Assembly: GCA_947253885.1 (NCBI GenBank)
Contig: CAMYAO010000005.1
Coordinates: forward strand, 1 to 64,000
DNA: 64,000 nt
Reading direction: 5' to 3'
Origin: an uncultured Clostridium sp.
Lineage (GTDB): Bacteria > Bacillota > Clostridia > Lachnospirales > Lachnospiraceae
Part shown: one piece after another, positions 7,914-16,504 of the stretch
Numbering within the stretch: position 1 is the first letter of the stretch
Layout: the number at the start of each line of letters is the position of its first letter
The notes under the pieces: generated by a model
The model's database searches: none
Told to the model about the DNA's origin: nothing
The model's input: the letters and a program-made list of their open reading frames with translations, nothing else
Translations under genes and position numbers: made by a program

Positions 7914-8984
7914 TTAGTTCTTCTGAATCATCTTAAAATGCTTCAATGCCTCCACAATTGCACTTACTTTATCTTCTGGGCACTGTGGCTGCCTGCTATC
8001 TTCATTTTTAGGTAAATTATAATTCTTTCCAACCTCAATCCCGCATTTTCTCTTTACCTGTGAGATATACAGATTGGAAACCTTCATGCCGGCATTATGT
8101 TCAGCCACATACTTCTTTATCTCATCATATGTTGCCTTAGTCTCTGCAGATGTTATATCCACATCATCAAGTTCAATCGTGACATCAATGTAATCATCCG
8201 GCTTTTGTTTCAGTTGGGACAAAAGAACTACCGTCTCATAATTCATAGACCCTCCAAAGATATCCAGTGCACTTCCGATTGTTGCATGAATGATTCCCCT
8301 TCCCAACTGATATAATTCTTCAAGGTCTTGAAAACTTCCGATTCCACCGGCATATGTTATCGGAATTTTACCCCAATCCGCCAGTTTTTTTACCAGATCT
8401 TTTTCAATCCCGGAAGCTTTTCCTTCCACATCTACTGCATGAATCAAAAATTCATCTGCATATTCGGAAAGCTGATCCAGAAGTTCCTCTGATATCTTTT
8501 CTTCTGTAAACTTTTGCCAGCGATCAGTCACCACATAATAACAACCGTCTTTTTTCCGGCAACTCAAATCCAATACCACTCGGTCTTTCCCCACCGCAGA
8601 TACCAATCGGTTCAGATTTTCATAATGGATAGTCCCATCCTGAAAGACATAAGAAGTTACGATAACATGGGATGCTCCGGCTGCAAGATATTCCGATGCG
8701 TTCTCCGCTGTAATCCCTCCTCCGACCTGCAGACCGTTCGGATAAGCACGTAATGCCTTTAATGCCTCGCATTTCGTCTGCTCATAGAAGGGAGAATTTT
8801 TTCCGTTTAGCAGGATTACATGTCCTCCCTTCAGATTGCTTTTTTTATAAAGCTGTGCATAGAATACGCTGTCCTGTTCTGCCACAAAATTCTCTGTTAC
8901 ATCCTCCCGATTATCCGACAGTGATCCCCCTACAATCTGTTTTACTTTTCCATTATGAATATCTATACAGGGACGAAACTCCAT
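7914..8984 (-). CDS. hisA: HisA-type isomerase with C-terminal extension
   Basis: Residues 1 to about 250 form a (beta/alpha)8 ProFAR isomerase of the fungal/plant-like HisA type, the fourth step of histidine synthesis. Catalytic acids are D8 (CIDIHNGK) and D139 (VVLDLSCR), with phosphate-binding loops around QVGGGIT and YAGGIGS. HisA normally ends near residue 245-260. Here the frame continues for about 100 residues (TVVLLSQLK, LDDVDITSAETKATYDEIKK, ISQVKRKCGIEVGKNYNLPK), which by memory closely resembles the tail that clostridial RlmD/RumA 23S rRNA methyltransferases carry after their VETVVLLS motif. The protein therefore looks like a HisA fused to an RlmD tail. No other his gene is nearby. 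The fold assignment is strong; the origin of the tail is inference. Confidence 0.88.
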   Translation of the reverse strand: MEFRPCIDIHNGKVKQIVGGSLSDNREDVTENFVAEQDSVFYAQLYKKSNLKGGHVILLNGKNSPFYEQTKCEALKALRAYPNGLQVGGGITAENASEYLAAGASHVIVTSYVFQDGTIHYENLNRLVSAVGKDRVVLDLSCRKKDGCYYVVTDRWQKFTEEKISEELLDQLSEYADEFLIHAVDVEGKASGIEKDLVKKLADWGKIPITYAGGIGSFQDLEELYQLGRGIIHATIGSALDIFGGSMNYETVVLLSQLKQKPDDYIDVTIELDDVDITSAETKATYDEIKKYVAEHNAGMKVSNLYISQVKRKCGIEVGKNYNLPKNEDSRQPQCPEDKVSAIVEALKHFKMIQKN

Positions 8985-9137
8985 TTCAACCTCACTTGTC
9001 TTTTACTGGCGAACAACTCTCCATTTATAATTATTCTGATTTTTCTCAGTTCTTATCATAAAATAGCACAATATTTTAAAAAAATAAATGTTTACATTGT
9101 CGTTTCTAATGGTTTTTATGTAATCGTGGAAAATACA

Positions 9138-9166
9138 TTGACAGACATTTTTTTTGTCACTATAAT
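9138..9166 (+). promoter_or_regulatory. Consensus sigma-A promoter of guaB
   Basis: TTGACA (9138-9143), 17-bp spacer, TATAAT (9161-9166): a perfect match to consensus, about 50 bp before the guaB start. The spacer contains the inverted words TGAC/GTCA (9139-9142 and 9156-9159), so a repressor site overlapping the promoter is possible. The 230-bp interval also has to hold the divergent hisA promoter, which I could not assign. Confidence 0.85.
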
Positions 9167-9216
9167 TTAATAAATTTATATAACTACTACACCGCACACG
9201 AAAGAGAGGATATCTA

Positions 9217-10674
9217 ATGGGAAAAATCATTGGCGAAGGAATTACTTTTGATGACGTGCTCTTAGTACCTGCATATTCAGAAGTTACACCAAATATGGTA
9301 GACCTTACCACAACACTTACAGAAAAAATCAAGCTTAATATTCCTATGATGAGTGCCAGCATGGATACTGTTACCGAACACCGTATGGCAATTGCTATGG
9401 CTCGTCAGGGTGGTATCGGTATTATCCATAAAAATATGTCCATTGAAGCTCAGGCAGAGGAGGTTGACAAGGTAAAACGTTCCGAAAACGGCGTTATTAC
9501 CGATCCGTTTTCTTTATCTGCAGAGCATACCCTCCAGGATGCAGATGATCTGATGGCAAAATTCCGTATTTCCGGTGTCCCGATCACAAAAGAGGACGGT
9601 ACTTTGGTCGGTATCATTACCAACCGTGATTTGAAATTCGAAACGGACTTTTCCAAAAAGATCAGTGAATCGATGACCAGTGAGGGTCTGATTACCGCTC
9701 GTGAGGGGATCACATTAGATGAAGCAAAGGCAATCCTTGCCAAAGCTCGTAAAGAAAAATTACCGATTGTAGATGAAAACTTTAAATTAAAGGGATTAAT
9801 CACTATCAAAGACATCGAAAAACAAATTAAATATCCTCTTTCCGCAAAAGATGATCAGGGACGATTACTTTGCGGTGCCGGTGTAGGGATTACCGCTAAT
9901 ATGATGGAACGAATCGATGCCTTAGTAAAAGCACATGTAGACGTTATTGTAGTTGACAGTGCACATGGGCATTCCAAAAATATTCTGACTGCTGTAAAAG
10001 AAATCAAGGCAAAATATCCTGATTTACAGGTAATTGCCGGAAATGTTGCTACCGGTGCTGCTACCAAAGCCTTGATTGAAGCCGGTGCTGATGCTGTTAA
10101 AATCGGTATCGGTCCCGGATCTATCTGTACTACCCGTGTGGTTGCAGGTATCGGTGTCCCTCAGATTTCCGCAATCATGGATGCCTATGAAGTTGCAAAA
10201 GAATATCATATTCCGATTATTGCAGACGGAGGTATCAAATATTCCGGAGACTGTACCAAAGCACTTGCTGCCGGTGCAAATGTATGTATGATGGGATCCC
10301 TGTTTGCAGGTTGTGATGAGAGTCCCGGAACTTTTGAATTATATCAGGGTCGTAAGTACAAAGTTTACCGAGGAATGGGCTCTCTTGCCGCTATGGAGAA
10401 CGGTTCCAAGGATCGTTACTTCCAGCAGGATGCCAAGAAACTGGTTCCGGAAGGCGTGGAAGGTCGAGTTGCTTACAAAGGCTCTGTAGAAGATACCGTA
10501 TTCCAGATGATCGGCGGTATTCGATCCGGTATGGGCTATTGTGGTGCAAAGGATATTCCTTCTTTAATTGAAAAGGCGGAATTTGTTAAAATTTCCGCTG
10601 CATCCTTAAAAGAAAGTCATCCTCATGATATTCAGATTACAAAAGAAGCACCAAACTATTCTACTGATGCATAA
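9217..10674 (+). CDS. guaB: IMP dehydrogenase
   Basis: Oxidises IMP to XMP with NAD, the committed step of GMP synthesis. The 485-residue length is standard. A TIM barrel (1-90 and 215-485) is interrupted by a CBS-domain pair at about 95-205. The catalytic cysteine is C304 in GPGSICTTR, and the flap region with GRKYKVYRGMGS is present. GAGAGG lies 7 bases before the ATG at 9217. The gene stands alone on the plus strand between minus-strand neighbours, with its own consensus promoter and a long terminator hairpin. Confidence 0.97.
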   Translation: MGKIIGEGITFDDVLLVPAYSEVTPNMVDLTTTLTEKIKLNIPMMSASMDTVTEHRMAIAMARQGGIGIIHKNMSIEAQAEEVDKVKRSENGVITDPFSLSAEHTLQDADDLMAKFRISGVPITKEDGTLVGIITNRDLKFETDFSKKISESMTSEGLITAREGITLDEAKAILAKARKEKLPIVDENFKLKGLITIKDIEKQIKYPLSAKDDQGRLLCGAGVGITANMMERIDALVKAHVDVIVVDSAHGHSKNILTAVKEIKAKYPDLQVIAGNVATGAATKALIEAGADAVKIGIGPGSICTTRVVAGIGVPQISAIMDAYEVAKEYHIPIIADGGIKYSGDCTKALAAGANVCMMGSLFAGCDESPGTFELYQGRKYKVYRGMGSLAAMENGSKDRYFQQDAKKLVPEGVEGRVAYKGSVEDTVFQMIGGIRSGMGYCGAKDIPSLIEKAEFVKISAASLKESHPHDIQITKEAPNYSTDA

Positions 10675-10679
10675 CTTTT

Positions 10680-10746
10680 AACAGACAGAAGACCGGGAGT
10701 ATCTCAACGTATCAATCGGTGTGATACTCCCGGTCTTCTGTCTGTT
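10680..10746 (+). terminator. Long terminator hairpin after guaB
   Basis: A perfect 24-bp inverted repeat (10680-10703 and 10723-10746) with a 19-base loop starts 5 bases after the guaB stop and ends 2 bases before the convergent gene's stop. The plus-strand tail ATCTAATTTTT is a modest T-run. It probably separates two convergent transcripts. Confidence 0.75.
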
Positions 10747-10748
10747 AT

Positions 10749-12119
10749 CTAATTTTTATCAATCTCTTTTATTGCTGCTTCCGCTTCCTTCTTCATAGCA
10801 TCTGATTTTCCATATTTCAGATAAGTCTGATACCATTTTTTCGCATCTTTGTAAGATTTGGTCTCATAATAAGATTTTGCCAGATAAAATGCAACCTTTC
10901 CGTCTTTATAATCTTCTGCATATTTTACAACTTTGGTAAATTCCTTAATTGCAGCATCGTATTTTTTCAGAAAATAAGAAACATTTCCTTTTGCATAGCT
11001 GGTAAACGCAACTGTTTTTCCGGCTTTTTCAGAAATTGTATCGTATATTTTCTTTGCATCTGCAGATAGACTGTCTTTGTCTACCTCCTCCAAATAACTC
11101 ATCGCTTTATCATAAGATAGGCTTTTATAATAATCATAAGAAATCAACAGCTTTTCATAGGATTCACTTTTTTGCTCCGACTTCTTTACTTTCTTTTGTG
11201 CATCTTTTTTTGCAGTTTTAGCAGTTTGCAAATCCTCCTGCAGTTTTTTAATCTGACTGTTCTGCGATGTTAAGGTCTCACCGGAGGATACAATCGACTT
11301 ATTTGCATTTAAATTTGCATGCTGTCTCACTCCCGGAACGATCAGAAAGCCCACTACCGCAATTCCAATTACAATTCCGATCATAATGTTTACCACTGTC
11401 TGAACCGTCGGATTACCGGAAACAATCAGGAAGGACAATAAAGATTTTCCATTCTTCTTCAGTCTTGCCCGTGCACTTCTTATCTCCCGCAACCGTCCGT
11501 CCTTTGTGACATATTTGCTGCATTCCTCCCGATAGTACCTGCTCTTACGATTTCCATGATCCAGCTTCGCAACCATTTGAAGTGGCTTGAGTGCTTCATC
11601 ATATCTGCCGTTTCTCATATGTAATACTGCCATCAGAAGATGAGCCTGAAGCATCTTAGGATTTAACTCTATTACTTTACGAATCTGAATCAGTGCCAGA
11701 TCAAAATTATCCTGTTCAATATAAGAAAGCACCTGATTGTATTTGCGTACAGTCATCCGATACAAATCAAATGTTGCCCTGTCTCGATTAAAATCTGCCA
11801 GATAGCCGTTCGCCCGATTATTTACCTTTCGTTCCGACACACTTATCGTCCATTGAGCATATGCTTCAAACGGTTCTCCGATTTCAAGATAAAGCAGTCC
11901 CAGCAGATTGCGTGCGGCAATATTGGACTTTTCATATTTCAAGGCAAGGTGTAAATCCGCAATTGCTACCGTCAATCTATGTTGCTTTGCCTTTCTCAGA
12001 CCTTGATTGTACAAATAGTTGGAAATTGTATGCACTCGTTTTACAATAGTAATATCCTTTCCACAACTCGGACAAATACGACTGCCGGTCAGCTGACCAC
12101 CACAATAACAACATTTCAT
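10749..12119 (-). CDS. Zinc-ribbon and TPR membrane protein
   Basis: A 456-residue protein of unknown function with a clear layout. Residues 1-22 hold a zinc-ribbon (C3/C4, C6, C16, C19). TPR-like helices cover about 30-200. A single membrane helix lies at about 240-263. A charged coiled coil spans about 281-325, and a second TPR block about 325-456 includes the repeat pairs YFLKKYDAAIKEFTKV and YYETKSYKDAKKWYQ. The N-terminal half should be cytoplasmic and the C-terminal half outside, so it could be a scaffold bridging the membrane. Its ATG overlaps the stop of the 47-codon gene upstream (ATGA), and folC lies before that. Confidence 0.75.
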   Translation of the reverse strand: MKCCYCGGQLTGSRICPSCGKDITIVKRVHTISNYLYNQGLRKAKQHRLTVAIADLHLALKYEKSNIAARNLLGLLYLEIGEPFEAYAQWTISVSERKVNNRANGYLADFNRDRATFDLYRMTVRKYNQVLSYIEQDNFDLALIQIRKVIELNPKMLQAHLLMAVLHMRNGRYDEALKPLQMVAKLDHGNRKSRYYREECSKYVTKDGRLREIRSARARLKKNGKSLLSFLIVSGNPTVQTVVNIMIGIVIGIAVVGFLIVPGVRQHANLNANKSIVSSGETLTSQNSQIKKLQEDLQTAKTAKKDAQKKVKKSEQKSESYEKLLISYDYYKSLSYDKAMSYLEEVDKDSLSADAKKIYDTISEKAGKTVAFTSYAKGNVSYFLKKYDAAIKEFTKVVKYAEDYKDGKVAFYLAKSYYETKSYKDAKKWYQTYLKYGKSDAMKKEAEAAIKEIDKN

Positions 12120-12259
12120 TGCAACTCCTTTTGTTTTTTCATCATCTCACGAATAATATCCATTACATCAGTCAGATCACGATGAAAAATAGCATCTTCC
12201 GCATCTTCAAGTTCCGTACTTGGCTGAAATTTCTTTAATTCTTCGTCAAAATCAATCAT
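12116..12259 (-). CDS. 47-residue acidic protein in folC operon
   Basis: A short gene between folC and the TPR gene. It begins with ATG at 12259, two bases after the folC stop, with GGAG at the folC end as ribosome site, and its TGA overlaps the ATG of the TPR gene. The product starts MIDFDEELKKFQPSTELEDA and ends in a basic helix (IIREMMKKQKELQ). It is strongly acidic in the first half and has no signal peptide or membrane segment. Tight overlap on both sides argues that it is real and cotranslated with the TPR protein, perhaps as a partner. No family recognised. Confidence 0.65.
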   Translation of the reverse strand: MIDFDEELKKFQPSTELEDAEDAIFHRDLTDVMDIIREMMKKQKELQ

Positions 12260-12261
12260 AC

Positions 12262-13551
12262 TTACTCCATTTCAGAAATCACGTTTAACAAAGCTCCTAT
12301 CAGATAAAGAGAACCGCAGCAAAAAACCTTTTGCCCGTCTTTTTTCTCTTGTAAAACTCGTTGAAAGGCCTTTTTATAATCCTTTTCCGAGTCAACTGCA
12401 CATTCAGACGGAAATGCACTCCGGAGCGTATTCAAATCCAGTCCTCTTTCCCCTTCTATCCGAGTCACTATAATCCGTTCCCATGAAAAATCCGACGTAC
12501 AGCAACTAATACAAGTCTGATAGTCTTTCTCCCGAACCATAGAAAACAATAAAATTGGAGCAAATCTGTCCCCTTTGGTTAAAGCCCGAACAGACTCCAT
12601 CCAAACAGAGATGCCTCCCGGATTGTGTGCTCCGTCCAAAAACACATCCGGATATACCTCCTGCATCCTTCCGTTCCATTTCGTTTTCCGCAACCCTGCT
12701 TGAATAACCGATTCCGGTAACTTCGGAAGTATCTTGGCAACTGCAAGGATCGCAAGAGTTGCATTTAAAATCTGATAGTGTGCGACAGAGGGAATCTCAT
12801 ACACTGTCTTTTTATCATAATCAGCAGATAAATAAAAAGCAAGAGTCCCGGGAGTCGATTTAACAATTCTACATGAATTCTTAAGAACTCTGTAAGATAC
12901 TGTCCCAACTTCGTCAGCCCTTTGTAAAATTACCTTTGCAACTGCATCCTCCGTTCCGTCAAATATAACCGGCGCACCGGGCTTGATAATACCCGCCTTT
13001 TCCCGGGCAATCTCTTCTATTGTATTCCCCAAGTACTCCGTATGTTCCAGACTAATACTTGTAATAATTGTCATTATAGGTCTGGAAACCACATTGGTCG
13101 CATCCAGTCTTCCGCCCAGTCCGGTCTCCAGTATTACATAGTCCACCTTATTTTTCCGGAAAATCAATTGTCCCATCGCAAATAAAAATTCAAAAAAAGT
13201 CGGGTACGGTATCCCCTCCTCTTTCTGCCTGTCCGCCAGTTGTCGCACTGTTCGGAATGCTTCTAGAAAATCTTCTTCCGAACAAAGACAACCGTTTAGT
13301 AAAAAACGTTCCCGGATATCCACTAAGTGAGGAGAACAAAACAATCCCACGTTACAGCCCGCCTCCATGAGAATATGGGAAAGAAAGCTGCATGTGCTTC
13401 CTTTCCCATTACTTCCGGCTACATGAATGACCTGAAATTCCTCCTGCGGATTTCCCAATTGCTCCAAAAATTGCTTTGTATGTGACATCGGATTTTTTTT
13501 TGTAAACTTCGGAATTCCATATAAAAATTCCACGCATTCCTTTAATGTCAT
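12262..13551 (-). CDS. folC: Folylpolyglutamate/dihydrofolate synthase
   Basis: A Mur-ligase-like enzyme that adds glutamate to folates and, in many bacteria, also to dihydropteroate. The 429 residues include the ATP loop HVAGSNGKGST (about 43-53), the LETGLGGRLDATN segment and the FLDGAHNPGG motif near 310, all diagnostic of FolC. Its start codon shares one base with the end of valS, so it is cotranscribed from the valS T-box leader; valS-folC is a common clostridial pairing. Confidence 0.96.
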   Translation of the reverse strand: MTLKECVEFLYGIPKFTKKNPMSHTKQFLEQLGNPQEEFQVIHVAGSNGKGSTCSFLSHILMEAGCNVGLFCSPHLVDIRERFLLNGCLCSEEDFLEAFRTVRQLADRQKEEGIPYPTFFEFLFAMGQLIFRKNKVDYVILETGLGGRLDATNVVSRPIMTIITSISLEHTEYLGNTIEEIAREKAGIIKPGAPVIFDGTEDAVAKVILQRADEVGTVSYRVLKNSCRIVKSTPGTLAFYLSADYDKKTVYEIPSVAHYQILNATLAILAVAKILPKLPESVIQAGLRKTKWNGRMQEVYPDVFLDGAHNPGGISVWMESVRALTKGDRFAPILLFSMVREKDYQTCISCCTSDFSWERIIVTRIEGERGLDLNTLRSAFPSECAVDSEKDYKKAFQRVLQEKKDGQKVFCCGSLYLIGALLNVISEME

Positions 13552-16193
13552 TACAATTGCTCCAAACGCATCATCACTTCTTCCATCATCTTCTGATAAT
13601 TTTCCAGCTTCTTTCGTTCCTGCTCTACTTTTTCCGGCGCCGCATTATTTACAAATTTCGGATTATTTAACATTCCGTTTGAACGCTTCAACTCTTTTTC
13701 CAATTTTTCTTTTTCCTTCTGAAGACGCTCTTTCTCTTTTTCCATATCTACCAGGTCTTCCAACGGAATATAGATTACCGCATCCGGTATCACAACAGAC
13801 ACTGCCGTATCCGGAATTCCGGCCTTATCAGCCTGTGTTGTTACTTCATTTGCACTGATCAGCCCCCGATAACTGTCCTTTAAGTTTTCAAACCGTTCCC
13901 GAACCGCTTCTTCTGTAGAAACCACAATATAATTCGCCTTTCTGCTCGGTACTACATTCATTTCGGAACGGAGAGTACGAACAGCTTTTACAGCCTCTTT
14001 TATCTTCTCAAAGTCTGTCTCCTGTGATTCATAATTCCATGCTTCCCGATAGGTCGGCCAGGAAGCCAGCATAACGGTTTCTTCCTCCGGGCAAAGTGTA
14101 CAGTAAATCTCTTCTGAAAGAAACGGCATAAACGGGTGCAGCATCTTTAGCGCATCTGACAATACCGTCTTTAAAGTCCACAATACAGTATTGGCAGCCT
14201 CCGGATCATCTTCTTTCTTATACAAACGTACCTTTGCCACTTCGATATACCAATCGCAAAATTCTTCCCAGATAAAATCGTATACTTTCTGAACTGCAAT
14301 GCCCAATTCATACTTATCCATATTTTCCGTTACTTCTCTTGCGAGCTTATTTACCCTGGAAAGAATCCATTTATCTACCGGCTGCAACTGCTCATCGGCA
14401 GGTTGTTCCGGCTGCTGCTCTCCTAAATGCATCATAATAAAACGGGAGGCATTCCAGACCTTGTTTGCAAAGTTTCTGCTGGACTCCACACGTTCCCAAT
14501 AAAAACGCATATCATTTCCCGGTGCATTTCCTGTGATTAACGTCAATCTCAGTGCATCTGCTCCGTATTTCTCCACCACTTCCAGAGGATCAATTCCGTT
14601 CCCAAGAGATTTACTCATCTTCCTTCCCTGATCATCTCGAACCAGACCGTGGATCAATACTGTATGGAACGGTTCCGTTCCTGTCTGTTCCAACCCGGAA
14701 AACATCATGCGGATTACCCAGAAGAAAATAATGTCGTATCCGGTCACTAATACATCCGTCGGATAAAAATAATCCAGTTCGTCTGTTTTATCCGGCCAGC
14801 CTAATGTAGAAAAAGGCCAAAGAGCGGAAGAGAACCAGGTATCCAATGTATCTTCGTCCTGGTGTATATGGGTACCACCGCATTTCGGACAAACCGTAAC
14901 AGCTTCACGAGATACTATCATTTCCCCACACTCCTCACAGTAATATGCGGGAATTCGATGTCCCCACCACAGCTGTCTTGAAATACACCAGTCACGAATC
15001 CCCTCCAACCAGTGCGTATAGGTTTTTCCGTAGTTGGCAGGAACAAATTGCAACCTGCCGCTTTCCAACGCCTCAATTGCCGGTTTTGCCAGTTCATCCA
15101 TTTTTACAAACCACTGAGGTTTTACAAACGGCTCCACGGTTGTATGACATCTGTCGTGTGTTCCGACGTTATGAACATGAGGCTTTACCGCTACCAGCAA
15201 TCCCAGCTCTTCCAATCGTTTCACAATCGCCTTTCTGGCTTCAAAGCGATCCATCCCCGCAAACTCTCCACCGTTTTCATTAATTGTCGCATCATCATTC
15301 ATTACGGAGATTTCCGGCAGATTATGTCTTTTTCCGACTTCAAAGTCATTCGGATCATGTGCCGGTGTAATCTTTACACAACCGGTTCCGAACTCCTTGT
15401 CCACATATGCATCAGCTACAACCGGTATTTCTCTGTTGACGATCGGAAGAAGCAATGTCTTGCCGACAAGATCCCGATAACGCTCGTCCTCCGGATTGAC
15501 TGCAACAGCAGTATCTCCAAGCATCGTTTCCGGACGGGTCGTCGCAATCTCTACATATCGTCCCTCTTCTCCTACTACCGGATAGTTGATGTGCCAGAAA
15601 TGTCCCTGTTGCTCTTCATGCTCTACTTCCGCATCTGAAATGGAAGTCTTACATACCGGACACCAATTGATAATACGAGAACCCTTGTAGATATAGCCTT
15701 TTTCGTATAAACGAATAAATACTTCTTTTACTGCTTCCGAGCAACCCTCATCCATTGTAAAGCGTTCTCTTTCCCAATCAGCGGAAGAACCCAGCTTTTT
15801 TAACTGATTTACAATTCGTCCGCCGTACTCTTCTTTCCAATCCCATGCATGTTTTAAGAATTCTTCTCTGGTCAGATCTTCCTTGTGAATTCCCTTTTCC
15901 TTGAGGGCATTGATTACCTTTACCTCTGTCGCAATCGCTGCATGATCAGTTCCCGGCTGCCATAAAGCTTCGTATCCCTGCATGCGCTTATAACGGATCA
16001 GAATGTCCTGCATCGTATTATCCAATGCATGCCCCATATGAAGCTGACCGGTAATATTGGGCGGTGGCATTACAATGGTAAACGGCTTTTTGGATCGTTT
16101 TACCTGTGCATGAAAATAACCGGCATTTTCCCATTTCTTATACAATCTGTCTTCCAACCCGCTCGGGTCATATGTTTTTTCTAATTCTTTCAT
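13551..16193 (-). CDS. valS: Valyl-tRNA synthetase
   Basis: A class Ia synthetase that charges tRNA-Val. The 880-residue protein begins MKELEKTYDPSGLEDRLYKK; the ATG at 16193 is chosen over the longer frame because AGGGAG precedes it and the upstream codons lie in the leader. The HIGH-type motif is PPPNITGQLHMGH, the KMSKS motif is GRKMSKSLGNG, an editing domain lies between them, and a C-terminal coiled-coil arm (DMEKEKERLQKEKEKLEKEL) is the usual ValS tail. Expression is probably controlled by the T-box upstream. Confidence 0.97.
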   Translation of the reverse strand: MKELEKTYDPSGLEDRLYKKWENAGYFHAQVKRSKKPFTIVMPPPNITGQLHMGHALDNTMQDILIRYKRMQGYEALWQPGTDHAAIATEVKVINALKEKGIHKEDLTREEFLKHAWDWKEEYGGRIVNQLKKLGSSADWERERFTMDEGCSEAVKEVFIRLYEKGYIYKGSRIINWCPVCKTSISDAEVEHEEQQGHFWHINYPVVGEEGRYVEIATTRPETMLGDTAVAVNPEDERYRDLVGKTLLLPIVNREIPVVADAYVDKEFGTGCVKITPAHDPNDFEVGKRHNLPEISVMNDDATINENGGEFAGMDRFEARKAIVKRLEELGLLVAVKPHVHNVGTHDRCHTTVEPFVKPQWFVKMDELAKPAIEALESGRLQFVPANYGKTYTHWLEGIRDWCISRQLWWGHRIPAYYCEECGEMIVSREAVTVCPKCGGTHIHQDEDTLDTWFSSALWPFSTLGWPDKTDELDYFYPTDVLVTGYDIIFFWVIRMMFSGLEQTGTEPFHTVLIHGLVRDDQGRKMSKSLGNGIDPLEVVEKYGADALRLTLITGNAPGNDMRFYWERVESSRNFANKVWNASRFIMMHLGEQQPEQPADEQLQPVDKWILSRVNKLAREVTENMDKYELGIAVQKVYDFIWEEFCDWYIEVAKVRLYKKEDDPEAANTVLWTLKTVLSDALKMLHPFMPFLSEEIYCTLCPEEETVMLASWPTYREAWNYESQETDFEKIKEAVKAVRTLRSEMNVVPSRKANYIVVSTEEAVRERFENLKDSYRGLISANEVTTQADKAGIPDTAVSVVIPDAVIYIPLEDLVDMEKEKERLQKEKEKLEKELKRSNGMLNNPKFVNNAAPEKVEQERKKLENYQKMMEEVMMRLEQL

Positions 16194-16225
16194 ACTATTC
16201 TCCCTTTTACTACCATTTTTACAAT

Positions 16226-16263
16226 AAAAAAAGCCCTTTGCATACAAACTGTATGCAAAGGGC
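16226..16263 (-). terminator. T-box terminator hairpin before valS
   Basis: A perfect stem GCCCTTTGCATAC / GTATGCAAAGGGC (16233-16263) with a short loop is followed on the minus strand by seven T residues (16232-16226). It lies about 35 bases before the valS start and is the regulated terminator of the leader. Confidence 0.92.
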
Positions 16264-16445
16264 AACAATCGGCTGCGAACCACCTTTGTTTATACTCATC
16301 TTATCCGTAACGGAGACGAACCGGGATATCCTACTTGATGTCAGTCAGGTTCAGATATCCGATTATTTCAAAGCTACCTTCCATACTCTCTCTCCGAGAC
16401 CACCTTTCAGCCCATGAGCAATCCTCTCTTTCGGCAAGTCGTATG
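16226..16445 (-). promoter_or_regulatory. T-box leader of valS (tRNA-Val)
   Basis: The minus-strand leader has the T-box order: a Stem I region with AAAGAGAGG (near 16427) and GAAAGGTGGTC, a middle stem, then AAAGGTGGTTCGCAGCC (around 16271-16287) before the terminator. The TGGT in the last block can pair with the ACCA end of uncharged tRNA-Val (discriminator A). A GTA triplet in GAAGGTAGCTTTGAA is a possible valine specifier. The T-box core is a variant of the usual GGTGGTACCGCG, so the exact specifier is uncertain, but position and neighbours fit well. Confidence 0.8.
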
Positions 16446-16504
16446 TACTCCTCTTTGTCAAAATCTTTACTAACTATAAATAATAGTAAAACCTTTTCTA
16501 AATG

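Noticed and set aside
15012..15638. 208-codon plus-strand frame opposite valS
   Set aside because: It is antisense to the well supported valS gene and has no recognisable domain or ribosome site.
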